Positions 13,977 through 22,344 of a DNA stretch of 47,123 nt are shown one piece after another; position 1 is the stretch's first letter, and each line of letters begins with the position of its first letter. The notes below the pieces were generated by a model. That model did not search any database, was not told the DNA's origin, and worked only from the letters and a program-made list of their open reading frames with translations. Source of the DNA: Eubacteriales bacterium (GTDB lineage: Bacteria; Bacillota; Clostridia; Oscillospirales; Butyricicoccaceae); contig JAUNGQ010000012.1 of the NCBI GenBank assembly GCA_030524285.1, positions 1 through 47,123 of the forward strand, given 5' to 3'. The position numbers and the translations under genes are program-made.

Positions 13977-15641
13977 ATGGCTTTTACATTTATTACCTTC
14001 GTCGGCTTTACCATTCTGGTTGCAGTCATTTCTTACTTGAAGACAAAGGGCGATGACCAGACAACAGCAGACGGATACTTTCTGGCAGGCCGCGGACTTC
14101 CGGGCTTTGTCATTGCAGGCTCGCTGCTGCTGACCAACCTGTCTGCAGAGCAGCTCGTTGGTACCAACGGCCAGACCTGGTTTGTTGGCATGAGCCCGAT
14201 GGCGTTCGAGATCGTTGCTGCACCGTGCTGTATTGTACTGGCGCTGTGGGCAGCTCCGCGTTATCTTAAGAGCGGTATCACCACCATTCCGGAGCTGATC
14301 GGTTTGCGCTTTGGACGCAGCACCAAGCTTTGGTTCTCTATCGCATATATTATTCTGTATCTGGTAGTCCAGATTCCGGTTATTCTGTATTCCGGTTCCC
14401 TGGTATTTGAGAACATTTTCCATGTATCAGATATGTTTGGACTTTCTACCTTTGGTGCGGTTGTTATCCTTTGCATCCTGATTAGCGTAGTCGGTTCCAT
14501 TTACGCTATTTTCGGTGGTCTGAAGGCAGTTGCCGTATCGGATACCGTAAACGGCGTTGGCCTGCTGATCGGCGGTTTTATGATCCCGTTCTTCGCACTG
14601 CATGTACTGGGCAATGCTTCCGGTCATGACGGCATCGCAATCATTGACGGCTTCAAGTACCTCGTACAGAACTATCCGGAAAAGCTGAACTCCATCGGCA
14701 GACTGAACGCAGAGGCTCCGGAAGTTCCGTGGATTACGGTATTCACCGGCCTGATCTTCCTCGGCTTACAGTCCTGGTGCACGCATCAGTCCTTCATCCA
14801 GCGCGTACTTGCTGCTGAGAACCTGAAGGAAGCGCAGAAGGGCGCTCTGTACTGTGCATTCCTGAAGATCATCGGCTTTATGTACCTCGCTCTGCCGGGC
14901 GTTATCGCATACGCTCTGTTCGAGATCGAAGGCAATCAGGTTACGATGATGGACGCTGCATATCCGCAGCTGGTTACCGAGGTTATCCCGGCGCCGCTGA
15001 TGGGCTTCTTCGCAGCCGTTATGTTCGGCGCAATCCTGTCCTCCTTCAACTCTGTACTGAACTCCGTTAACACCATGTTTACCATGGATATTTATAAGGA
15101 ATACATCAACCGGGACGCTGACGAAGAAAAGCTGGTTAAGGTTGGCAAGAATATCGGTATTGTCTTTGCGGTTGCTACCACAATTGTAGGACCGATGGTA
15201 TACTTCTTCCCAGCTGGTCTGAAGACCTTCCTTGATTCCTTTGTTATGCTGATTGGTCTTCCGGTTCTGTCTGCTGTATTTGGCGGCTTCTTCTTCAAGT
15301 ATCTGCCGCAGTACGCAGCAAAGCTGATCATGGTATTCCACATTGTTTGCTACGGCGGCTTCCTGCTGCTGGCGCCGAGCTACTCGTTGTTTGGCGCTGG
15401 CGATGGCACCATCCACTACCTGTATGCAATCCTCATCCTGTGGCCGATTGAGCTGTTGATCATGGCTTTCCTGAACAACAGAAACAAGAAGGCGCATCCG
15501 GAGCTGCAGGCTTGGGAGCAGGAGGATGTTCATGCCGTTGACCTGACCCCGTGGAAGTATGGCAAGGTTTGTGCAGTTGCCATTGTCATCTGCTGCATCA
15601 TTGTCTACGCAGCATTCTCTCCGCTCGGGTTCGGAGCATAA
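13977..15641 (+). CDS. Sodium:solute symporter (SSS/SLC5 family), probable sugar or polyol transporter
   Basis: Inner-membrane sodium-coupled transporter, 554 aa, about 13-14 membrane segments. The N-terminus MAFTFITFVGFTILVAVISY is the first segment. The family pattern GYFLAGRGLPGFVIAGSLL (about 34-52) and TNLSAEQLVGTNGQ in the second segment resemble the SGLT/galactose-type branch, as does FNSVLNSVNTMFTMDIYKEY near residue 355. The ribosome site (AAAGGAAG) is rather far from the ATG. It lies downstream of the dehydrogenase-isomerase genes with its own promoter, and probably imports the substrate of those enzymes. Codon use is biased as in those genes. Substrate specificity is not evident; inositol, glucosides or galactosides are possible. 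Confidence 0.9.
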   Translation: MAFTFITFVGFTILVAVISYLKTKGDDQTTADGYFLAGRGLPGFVIAGSLLLTNLSAEQLVGTNGQTWFVGMSPMAFEIVAAPCCIVLALWAAPRYLKSGITTIPELIGLRFGRSTKLWFSIAYIILYLVVQIPVILYSGSLVFENIFHVSDMFGLSTFGAVVILCILISVVGSIYAIFGGLKAVAVSDTVNGVGLLIGGFMIPFFALHVLGNASGHDGIAIIDGFKYLVQNYPEKLNSIGRLNAEAPEVPWITVFTGLIFLGLQSWCTHQSFIQRVLAAENLKEAQKGALYCAFLKIIGFMYLALPGVIAYALFEIEGNQVTMMDAAYPQLVTEVIPAPLMGFFAAVMFGAILSSFNSVLNSVNTMFTMDIYKEYINRDADEEKLVKVGKNIGIVFAVATTIVGPMVYFFPAGLKTFLDSFVMLIGLPVLSAVFGGFFFKYLPQYAAKLIMVFHIVCYGGFLLLAPSYSLFGAGDGTIHYLYAILILWPIELLIMAFLNNRNKKAHPELQAWEQEDVHAVDLTPWKYGKVCAVAIVICCIIVYAAFSPLGFGA

Positions 15642-15748
15642 GAAAGCATTCTCTTTATTGTAGAGTTTATCCTACATACATGATTATTTCTTAGACAAAA
15701 TCATTTTGATTTTGATCTACTCTCTCCACAACACTCCAAATCAGGAGG

Positions 15749-15780
15749 GTCCGCCGGAATTCAGGAGCCGGCGGACTTTT
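15749..15780 (+). terminator. Terminator of the symporter gene
   Basis: GTCCGCCGG (15749-15757) and CCGGCGGAC (15768-15776) pair, followed by TTTTCT. It lies about 107 nt past the stop codon; nothing else is visible between. Confidence 0.88.
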
Positions 15781-15855
15781 CTGCGTTTTATGGTATTTGG
15801 CGCATGAAATTGCGTATTTTTATCTGTTTTTCGGCATTTTTTCAAAAAAACGCGC

Positions 15856-15884
15856 TTACACAGCAGACCCAAAAGTGGTATAAT
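15856..15884 (+). promoter_or_regulatory. Sigma-A promoter of the CarD-like gene
   Basis: -35 TTACAC (15856-15861) and -10 TATAAT (15879-15884) with a 17-bp spacer, about 78 nt ahead of the start codon. Confidence 0.7.
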
Positions 15885-15962
15885 AATAACAGAAAAGAAT
15901 GTAAAATGCGGTGGATTGCGTGCTTTTCCGCCGCTGGATGTTGAAACAGGAGGAATGCAGCG

Positions 15963-16469
15963 ATGTACCAGATTGGTGATTTTGTCATGTATGGCAACAC
16001 CGGTGTCTGCCGTGTAGAGGGAATTGGACATCCGGATGCTGTTTCGGACAAGGATACGTTATATTATAAGCTGTCTCCGGTATATGATACAGAGGTTATT
16101 TATACTCCTGTCGATACCAAAGCTTTTATGCGCCCGGTGATGTCCAAATCAGATGCGGAAGCGCTGATTGACCGCATCCCAAGCATCCCTGAAAATGTCT
16201 GCGACAGCCGTGATATGAAGATGTTGAGTGAAAAATATCGTGCCTGCCTGAGCACCCATCAGAATGATGATCTGGTTCGTCTGATTAAAAGCGTATATCA
16301 GAAGAACCTGCGTTCCATACAGGCTGGACGCCATATGGGGCAGACAGATCAGCAGTATATGAAGCGGGCGGAAAAGATGCTGTATGGCGAGCTATCCATT
16401 GCACTGGAAATGGAATATGACCAGATTCAGCCGTATATCAAGAGACGTGTGGACGAAAAAGAAGCATAA
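15963..16469 (+). CDS. CarD-family transcription regulator
   Basis: 168 aa, CarD/CdnL/TRCF-interacting type. The N-terminal Tudor-like domain (residues 1-60: MYQIGDFVMYGNTGVCRVEG, YYKLSPVYDTEVIYTPVD) binds the RNA polymerase beta subunit. The helical C-terminal part (80-165) contacts promoter DNA. Family members stabilise open complexes at many promoters, including rRNA promoters; here the regulon is unknown. Ribosome site AGGAGG ahead of ATG. Single-gene unit with promoter and terminator. Confidence 0.88.
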   Translation: MYQIGDFVMYGNTGVCRVEGIGHPDAVSDKDTLYYKLSPVYDTEVIYTPVDTKAFMRPVMSKSDAEALIDRIPSIPENVCDSRDMKMLSEKYRACLSTHQNDDLVRLIKSVYQKNLRSIQAGRHMGQTDQQYMKRAEKMLYGELSIALEMEYDQIQPYIKRRVDEKEA

Positions 16470-16490
16470 CAGATTTTTATCAATCAATAA

Positions 16491-16530
16491 AAATTCCGCA
16501 GAAGCGTGCAGCCTCTGCGGAATTTCTTTG
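16491..16530. terminator. Bidirectional terminator between carD-like and CYTH genes
   Basis: AAATTCCGCAGA (16491-16502) pairs perfectly with TCTGCGGAATTT (16514-16525), flanked by an A-rich left side and TTTCTTTG right side. It can end both the + strand CarD transcript and the minus strand proBA-CYTH transcript. Confidence 0.85.
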
Positions 16531-16542
16531 TCTGTGGTATTG

Positions 16543-17145
16543 TTACAGCGCCATCATGCGTGCCAGTTTAGACAGCGGCTGTGGTTCGAGGTCAAATGTA
16601 TGCTGTAGCTTGATTGCCAGCGTATCGAAATCGGCTTCACTACCGTTTTTCAGCTCCAGCTCCATTTCACAGATTGGGCCGACACGACCATGCCGGGTGA
16701 ATTTGCCATAGTCAAATGCCAGCTCACATACGCAGTTCTGATATTCCAGCAGGAAGCTAAACCGCGTAAATATCGTGCGACCAAGCTGAATCAGGTTAGC
16801 TTTCAGCAGGCTGTCGCAAATTTCCTTCGGCGCACCGGCAGACGGGAGATTCCGGATACCGGTACGGATGTCAGCCGCACTGCATTCATATTCTTCCCGT
16901 GCTTTCATTGCACCGTCAAAGCTCTCCTGTGCCGCAAGCTTGAGGCATACAACGCTGGATTGATTTTCCCTGCGCAAGCGCAGGCCGCCATGGGCTTTGG
17001 CAATCTGTCCGTCAGCCGTATCATAATAAACAGCTTCCATTTCCAGACGGTTTTCTTCCAGTATCAACGGGGAGACCGTACTGCTGTCTGCAATTCGGTC
17101 AAAATCAGCGGGTTCCCGGATAGACCACTTGAATTCGCGTTCCAT
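16543..17145 (-). CDS. CYTH-domain protein (triphosphate tunnel enzyme-like)
   Basis: 200 aa from ATG at 17145, preceded by AGGAAAGGAAA; the frame is open further upstream but that part is antisense-like and has no start. CYTH family proteins bind triphosphates in a beta-barrel tunnel; members include adenylate cyclase CyaB, thiamine triphosphatase and inorganic triphosphatase. Seen: the opening MEREFKWSI has the E-x-E/K-like start (EREFK), then YYDTADGQIAKAHGGLRLRREN (internal split here: tyrosine-Asp pair, then GGLRLRREN) and CELAFDYGKFTRHG...CEMELELKNG with acidic ligands. Divergent, so activity uncertain. It lies 29 nt after proA on the same strand and is probably co-transcribed. Confidence 0.75.
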   Translation of the reverse strand: MEREFKWSIREPADFDRIADSSTVSPLILEENRLEMEAVYYDTADGQIAKAHGGLRLRRENQSSVVCLKLAAQESFDGAMKAREEYECSAADIRTGIRNLPSAGAPKEICDSLLKANLIQLGRTIFTRFSFLLEYQNCVCELAFDYGKFTRHGRVGPICEMELELKNGSEADFDTLAIKLQHTFDLEPQPLSKLARMMAL

Positions 17146-17174
17146 AAACGTTTCCTTTCCTGTCAAAACAGCGA

Positions 17175-18422
17175 TCAGCGGATGTGGCCTTCGCCATAGA
17201 TGATGTACTTGTTGGAGGTCAGCTCCTTCAGCCCCATCGGTCCGCGGGCATGCAGCTTCTGGGTGGAAATACCGATTTCCGCACCGAAGCCGAATTCTCC
17301 GCCGTCTGTGAAACGGGTGGAAGCGTTGACATAGACGGCGGCAGCATCCACGGAATCCAGGAAACGCTGTGCATGGAAGTAATCGCGCGTGACAATGCAC
17401 TCGGAATGTCCGGTGTTATAGTGATTGATGTGTGCGATTGCCGCGTCGGTGGAATCGACGATTTTGCAGGAAATTTCATAGTCCAGATATTCCGTGCCGT
17501 AGTCCTCGTCAGTAGCAGGTACAATGCTGTCACCAAGGATCGCGCGGGTTTCCGGACAGCCGTGCCAGATGACATTGTGCTGATCCAGACGCTCCTTTGC
17601 CTTTGGCAGGAACTGTGCGGCAATATCGCGGTGTACCAGCAGACTTTCCGCCGCATTGCACACGGAAATACGCTGACATTTTGCATTTTCCAAAATATCC
17701 AGCGCCATATCAATATCTGCGCTGGCATCGATATAGACATGGCAATTGCCGACGCCGGTTTCGATCACCGGAACCGTTGCATTGTGTACAACAGCCTGAA
17801 TCAGTCTGCCGCTGCCGCGCGGGATGAGGACATCGATCAGTCCGTTTGCCTGCATCATGACATTGGCGCCCTCGTGGGTGATATCTTCAACCAGATTCAG
17901 GATATCGGGGGACAATCCGCAGGAGGCAACGGCATCCCGCATGATCTGCATCAGGCACATGTTGGAATGAAACGCTTCCTTGCCGCCGCGCAGGACACAG
18001 GCGGAGCCTGCCTTGAAGCACAGGGCGGCGGCATCGACGGTAACATTCGGGCGTGCTTCATAAATAATACCGATGACGCCCATCGGGACGCGCTTTTTGC
18101 CGATTTTCAGACCATTTGGCGTCACCTTCATTTCGGTTACTTCGCCAACCGGGTCCGGCAGCGCGGCAACCTGACGACAACCGTCTGCAACACCGTCGAT
18201 ACGGTCATCGCCCAATGTCAGACGGTCAATCAGCCCGTCATTCAGCCCGTTATTGCGTCCTGCTGCAATGTCGAGCTGGTTTGCCTGCTTGATTTCTTCC
18301 CGATGTGCTTGCAATGCATCGGCAATCGCAAGCAGTGCAGCATTTTTCTCTTTGGTACCGAGTGTGCCGATTTCATGCTTAGCTGCGGCAGCACGTTTGC
18401 AGGTATCAAGTACAGTATTCAT
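17175..18422 (-). CDS. proA: Glutamate-5-semialdehyde dehydrogenase (gamma-glutamyl phosphate reductase)
   Basis: Second enzyme of proline synthesis: reduces glutamyl-5-phosphate to glutamate-5-semialdehyde with NADPH. 415 aa, standard length. Start at 18422 (or the adjacent ATG at 18425), 5-8 nt after AAAGGA. Family signatures: VPMGVIGIIYEARPNVTVDA, FKAGSACVLRGGKEA, IPRGSGRLIQAV, NAKCQRISVCNAAESLLVH holding the catalytic cysteine in RISVCNAAE, and FGFGAEIGISTQKLHARGP. Follows proB with a 13-nt gap; same operon. Confidence 0.97.
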   Translation of the reverse strand: MNTVLDTCKRAAAAKHEIGTLGTKEKNAALLAIADALQAHREEIKQANQLDIAAGRNNGLNDGLIDRLTLGDDRIDGVADGCRQVAALPDPVGEVTEMKVTPNGLKIGKKRVPMGVIGIIYEARPNVTVDAAALCFKAGSACVLRGGKEAFHSNMCLMQIMRDAVASCGLSPDILNLVEDITHEGANVMMQANGLIDVLIPRGSGRLIQAVVHNATVPVIETGVGNCHVYIDASADIDMALDILENAKCQRISVCNAAESLLVHRDIAAQFLPKAKERLDQHNVIWHGCPETRAILGDSIVPATDEDYGTEYLDYEISCKIVDSTDAAIAHINHYNTGHSECIVTRDYFHAQRFLDSVDAAAVYVNASTRFTDGGEFGFGAEIGISTQKLHARGPMGLKELTSNKYIIYGEGHIR

Positions 18423-18435
18423 CATGTCGGTCCTT

Positions 18436-19239
18436 TCAGCTCCTCGGAGCGTAATCCGGTGGCAGGAACAGCGTACCGGAAAGCCGTCCGTCTGCCAGTT
18501 CATATAATGTTTCCGGCTTTGCGCCATTGATGACAAACATAGGAATGTTCTGCTCCATGCACAGCTCGGCAGCCTTTAATTTGGTGGCCATGCCGCCCGT
18601 GCCGTTTTCCGTACCGGCGCCGCCTGCAATTGCACGCAGCTCATCGGTAATTTCATGGACAACCGGAATCAGGCGCGCTTCCGGGTTTTCGCGTGGATTA
18701 TCGTCAAACAGACCGTCCATATCGGTGAAGATGACCAAAAGGTCTGCACGGGAAACGCGGGCAACCACAGCCGCAAGGCTGTCATTGTCGCCAAATTCAA
18801 TTTCCTCAACCGCGACGGTGTCGTTTTCATTGACAATGGGCAGTGCATTGGTTTCCAGCAGCGCATCAAATGTGTTATGTACATTATGGCGGCGGGTTTC
18901 ATCCTCTGTATCCTCGGTGGTAAGCAGGATCTGGGCGGTGCTGATGCCGTATTCGGCGAAAATTTTGTCATACACATGCATCAGCTCACACTGGCCTACG
19001 GCTGCCGCCGCCTGCTTCATACGCAGTGTTTTGGGGCGTTCTGCAAGGCGAAGCTTGGAAGCGCCGACACCGATGGCGCCGGAGGATACCAGCATCATTT
19101 CATAGCCGCGGTTGTGCAGGTCAGCAATGCAGCGCACCAGACGCTCGATACCGCGGATGTTTAGCTTGCCGGTCGGATAGGTGAGTGTCGAGGTGCCGAC
19201 TTTGACCACGATGCGGCGCACCTGACTCAGATTCATCAT
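18436..19239 (-). CDS. proB: Glutamate 5-kinase lacking the PUA domain
   Basis: First enzyme of proline synthesis: phosphorylates glutamate to glutamyl-5-phosphate with ATP. 267 aa. Amino-acid kinase fold with IVVKVGTSTLT (residues 10-20), LVSSGAIGVGASKL, NENDTVAVEEIEFGDND (substrate/metal region), LVIFTDMDGLFDDNP and GTGGMATKLKAAELC. Shorter than the 367-aa E. coli enzyme because the C-terminal PUA domain is absent, as in many Firmicutes; feedback inhibition by proline may still occur through the kinase domain. The start follows AAAGGAG at a 10-nt spacing. Confidence 0.96.
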   Translation of the reverse strand: MMNLSQVRRIVVKVGTSTLTYPTGKLNIRGIERLVRCIADLHNRGYEMMLVSSGAIGVGASKLRLAERPKTLRMKQAAAAVGQCELMHVYDKIFAEYGISTAQILLTTEDTEDETRRHNVHNTFDALLETNALPIVNENDTVAVEEIEFGDNDSLAAVVARVSRADLLVIFTDMDGLFDDNPRENPEARLIPVVHEITDELRAIAGGAGTENGTGGMATKLKAAELCMEQNIPMFVINGAKPETLYELADGRLSGTLFLPPDYAPRS

Positions 19240-19306
19240 AGCGAGGGTTCTCCTTTTTTACTCCATGAGAAATGGAGCGGATTTCATTTTCACATTTTAC
19301 CACACC

Positions 19307-19335
19307 ATTTTAGCACGAATTGCAGGAGGATACAA
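19307..19335 (-). promoter_or_regulatory. Sigma-A promoter of proB-proA
   Basis: Minus strand: -35 TTGTAT (19330-19335) and -10 TAAAAT (19307-19312), 17-bp spacer. The leader holds a small hairpin CTCCAT/ATGGAG (19261-19277) just before the proB ribosome site. Confidence 0.6.
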
Positions 19336-19420
19336 TTGCATCTGGATAAAAACAAGCGAAAATAAAAAGGCTTATTCCTAAAAAAACTTATATTCCATCA
19401 ACCATTGCGCCAACAAACTG

Positions 19421-19450
19421 TTAACAAAACTGCATAGTCTGTGCTATAAT
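19421..19450 (+). promoter_or_regulatory. Sigma-A promoter of the division/cell-shape cluster
   Basis: -35 TTAACA (19421-19426) and -10 TATAAT (19445-19450), 18-bp spacer, about 60 nt ahead of the zapA-like start. No promoter or terminator is obvious inside the next seven genes. Confidence 0.7.
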
Positions 19451-19517
19451 ACACCTGTATGAAGAAATTCGCCCGCAGAATGTGCTGCGAGAGCGGACAA
19501 CTGGAGGCAGGGATGCT

Positions 19518-20228
19518 ATGAAAAACAGAGTTGAAGTCGTCATTGCCGGCAACCGGTTTACCATGACCGGCGATCGGGATGAGGAATATATGCAGAAGAT
19601 TGCGGATATGGTTGACCAGAAGGTTTGCGAAATCAGAAGCAACGGTGCAAACATGTTACAGGCAGTGCTGCTGGCTGCATGTGACATCGCAGATAACCAT
19701 GTGCAGGCTGTGCTGGGCGCGGACAATATGCGCAAACAGATTTCCAGCTATCTGGATGAAAATAAGGATTTGACCAGGGAGCTGGCAGATGCCCGCGACG
19801 AAATCCGTGATTTGCAGAACAGTGTGCATGAAAAGGAAAAGGAAATGACCGAGGTGAATCGCTTCAAGGACCGCATTTCCGAGCTGGAGTCGCTGGTGGC
19901 AGCAAATGAAGCGGACAAGGTACGCATCAACGAGCTGGAAAGCAAGCTGAGCGAAGCGGAGAAGCGGATACAGAGTACTTCGGTGGAGGTGGATGCACGT
20001 ACCCGCCGCGTCAGTGAGCTGGAGCAGCAGCTGGCGGAGGCGAATGCACGCCATGACAACGATCTGGAACAGGCGGAACGTATGGGACGCGAACTGCGCG
20101 AGCTGCGCGAAAAGGTGGTAGACTGCGATAAGAAGCAGCGCCGGATTGAAGAACTGGAAAAGGAGCTGGCTTCTACCGAACGACAGCTCAATGAAGTGCG
20201 CTCCCGTCTGTCCAGACTGCTCAAGTGA
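19518..20228 (+). CDS. zapA: ZapA-like cell division protein with a long coiled-coil extension
   Basis: 236 aa, start at 19518 after GGAGG. Residues 1-85 match the ZapA family (NRVEVVIAGNRFTMTGDRDEEYMQKIADMVDQ), small proteins that bundle FtsZ filaments at the division site. Residues 95-236 are an uninterrupted charged coiled coil (repeated ELE, RIxELE patterns). Typical ZapA is about 80-110 aa, so the tail more than doubles it. Longer versions occur in Clostridia, but what the tail binds is unknown. The stop codon overlaps the next start (TGATG), implying translational coupling. Confidence 0.8.
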   Translation: MKNRVEVVIAGNRFTMTGDRDEEYMQKIADMVDQKVCEIRSNGANMLQAVLLAACDIADNHVQAVLGADNMRKQISSYLDENKDLTRELADARDEIRDLQNSVHEKEKEMTEVNRFKDRISELESLVAANEADKVRINELESKLSEAEKRIQSTSVEVDARTRRVSELEQQLAEANARHDNDLEQAERMGRELRELREKVVDCDKKQRRIEELEKELASTERQLNEVRSRLSRLLK

Positions 20229-22336
20229 TGCAGAGGGCTTTGCCGGAGCTGCTTGCGCCTGCCGGTTCTATGGAGGCAGTGCATGCTGCTGTACAGAATG
20301 GCGCAGATGCGGTCTACCTCGGCTTTGGCACATTCAATGCACGCCGTGGTGCGAAGAATTTCACCGCAGAGGAAATGCGGGAAGCATTGTTATATTGCCG
20401 TCTGCGCGGTGTGAAAACCAATGTGACGGTCAATACACTGGTGGCAGACCGTGAAATCCCGACGCTGCTCGACGATGTCCGTCTGCTGCTGGAAGCAGGG
20501 GCGGATGCTCTGATTGTACAGGATTTGGGCGCGGCACGCTGTATTCATGAACGCTTTCCGGATGCCGTTCTTCATGCATCGACACAGCTGACGGTGCATT
20601 CGTTGGAAGGGGCAAGGGCGGCAAAAAAGCTGGGCTTTTCCCGCGTGGTTTTGTCCCGTGAGCTGCCGCTGGAGGAAATCCGGTATATTACGGCAAACGC
20701 CGGCATAGAAACCGAGGTATTTGTTCACGGTGCGCTGTGTATGTGCTATTCCGGACAGTGCGGGCTTTCTGCCGTTATCGGACGCAGAAGCGGAAACCGC
20801 GGCCTGTGTGCACAACCCTGTCGCCTGCCATATGGCGGAAAAAACAGTTATCCCATGAGCTTGAAGGATCTCTGCCTGTTACCGCGCCTGCGTGCGCTGT
20901 GTGAGGCGGGCGTGTCCTCGCTCAAAATCGAAGGACGTATGAAGCGTCCGGAATATGTTGCCATTGTGACAAAGATCTATGCGGCAGTCCTGCGTGAGGA
21001 CCGAGCGCCGACAAAGGAGGAAATGGACACACTGGCAAAGGTCTTTTCCCGTGATGGCTTTACGCAGGGCTATCTGGATGGCAAGCCTGGCCCGTCTATG
21101 TTTGGAACGCGTCCGGCTGTGCCTGAGAGCGGCTTGAAGCCATTGTACGATGCCGCTTCCCGTACCTTTGCGGAGGGACAGGAGTGCGGCAGTGTTCCGG
21201 TGGAGCTGACGTTTACAGCGCTGGAACATATGCCGATGGAACTCATTGCCAGTGACGGCGAGCATTGCGTTCATGTGGCAGGAGACATCACGGAGCTTGC
21301 CCAAAAACGCGAAACCACTGTGGAAGATATTGAAAAATCCCTGCGCAAGACAGGCGGAACCGTCTTTACGGTGCAGGAAATCCATATCAATCTGGATAGC
21401 GGGCTGCGCATTGCGGCAAAGCAGCTCAATGACCTGCGTCGGCAGGCGTTGGGCGCGTTGGAACAGGAGCGAAGAACGGTTCCGACTGTCCGGGAAAATA
21501 CGGTCCAGACTGCGATTGTACCGCAAGACACCGGCTTTCTGGGCTATACGGTACAGGTGCGGGAGCTGGCGCAGCTGACCGATGCGCTGGCACGGCTGCC
21601 GATACAAACCTATTATGTACCAGTAAACGAGGTGGCGCGCCATGCAGAGCGGGCAAAGCGGCTAATAGAGCATGGCTGTACATTGGTTCCCGTACTGCCC
21701 CGTATTATCTGGGACAGGGAACAAGAGAATGTATGTCAGCAGTTGGAGTATTGCCGCGATATGGGCTGTCAGGCAGCGTTGTGCGGTAATATCGGACAAA
21801 TTGCACTGGTACAGCAGCTTGGACTGACGGCATATGGCGATTTCGGGCTGAATGCGTTCAATGCGGCGTCGCTGGAAACCCTGCGTCAGATGGGCGTTGC
21901 GCGTCAGACCATATCGTATGAGCTGCGTCTGCCGCAGATTCGGGATATGAAAAAGCCGATGGAAACCGAGCTGATTGTCTGCGGGCGGTTGCCGCTGATG
22001 CTGACCGAAAACTGTATGATGGCGGGGAAAAAAGGCGGCTGCAAACGGGATGGAAATGGGATGTGTTCCAAAGGGGCATATTACCTGACAGACCGGAAGG
22101 GTACAAAATTCCCGGTTTTCCGCGAAGAACACTGCCGCAACAGTCTGTATAATTCTCAGCCCCTGTATTTGGAGCCAAAGGAATACAGCAGGCTTGGCAT
22201 CACGTATGCACGTTTCCTGTTCACCGATGAAAGTCCGGCGCAGGCGGCGCGTATTGCGCAGGCTGTATGTGCTGGCAGACAGCCTGATTTTGGTATGGCG
22301 CCGACACGCGGGCTATACCGCAGAGGAGTGGAATAA
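20228..22336 (+). CDS. U32-family peptidase-like protein with DUF3656 region
   Basis: 702 aa. The N-terminal half is a U32 TIM-barrel (LPELLAPAGSMEAVHAAVQN), with the U32 signature spanning EVFVHGALCMCYSGQCGLS near residues 160-178 and CAQPCRLPYG after it. The middle matches the collagenase-associated DUF3656 region; the C-terminus has a cysteine cluster (CGRLPLMLTENC, CKRDGNGMC, HCRNS). U32 proteins were named for collagenase, but several (RlhA, TrhP, UbiU/V) carry Fe-S clusters and act in RNA hydroxylation or ubiquinone synthesis. An RlhA/TrhP-like RNA-modifying role is a plausible alternative to proteolysis. The start overlaps the preceding stop. Confidence 0.85.
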   Translation: MQRALPELLAPAGSMEAVHAAVQNGADAVYLGFGTFNARRGAKNFTAEEMREALLYCRLRGVKTNVTVNTLVADREIPTLLDDVRLLLEAGADALIVQDLGAARCIHERFPDAVLHASTQLTVHSLEGARAAKKLGFSRVVLSRELPLEEIRYITANAGIETEVFVHGALCMCYSGQCGLSAVIGRRSGNRGLCAQPCRLPYGGKNSYPMSLKDLCLLPRLRALCEAGVSSLKIEGRMKRPEYVAIVTKIYAAVLREDRAPTKEEMDTLAKVFSRDGFTQGYLDGKPGPSMFGTRPAVPESGLKPLYDAASRTFAEGQECGSVPVELTFTALEHMPMELIASDGEHCVHVAGDITELAQKRETTVEDIEKSLRKTGGTVFTVQEIHINLDSGLRIAAKQLNDLRRQALGALEQERRTVPTVRENTVQTAIVPQDTGFLGYTVQVRELAQLTDALARLPIQTYYVPVNEVARHAERAKRLIEHGCTLVPVLPRIIWDREQENVCQQLEYCRDMGCQAALCGNIGQIALVQQLGLTAYGDFGLNAFNAASLETLRQMGVARQTISYELRLPQIRDMKKPMETELIVCGRLPLMLTENCMMAGKKGGCKRDGNGMCSKGAYYLTDRKGTKFPVFREEHCRNSLYNSQPLYLEPKEYSRLGITYARFLFTDESPAQAARIAQAVCAGRQPDFGMAPTRGLYRRGVE

Positions 22337-22344
22337 AAATCAGT

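Noticed and set aside
17146-17400. N-terminal extension of the CYTH protein
   Set aside because: It is antisense-like reading of the proA end region; the CYTH motif starts at 17145 right after a ribosome site.
17184-18530. Long open frame on the + strand across proA
   Set aside because: A mirror frame of a strongly coding gene; proA on the minus strand has full family motifs.
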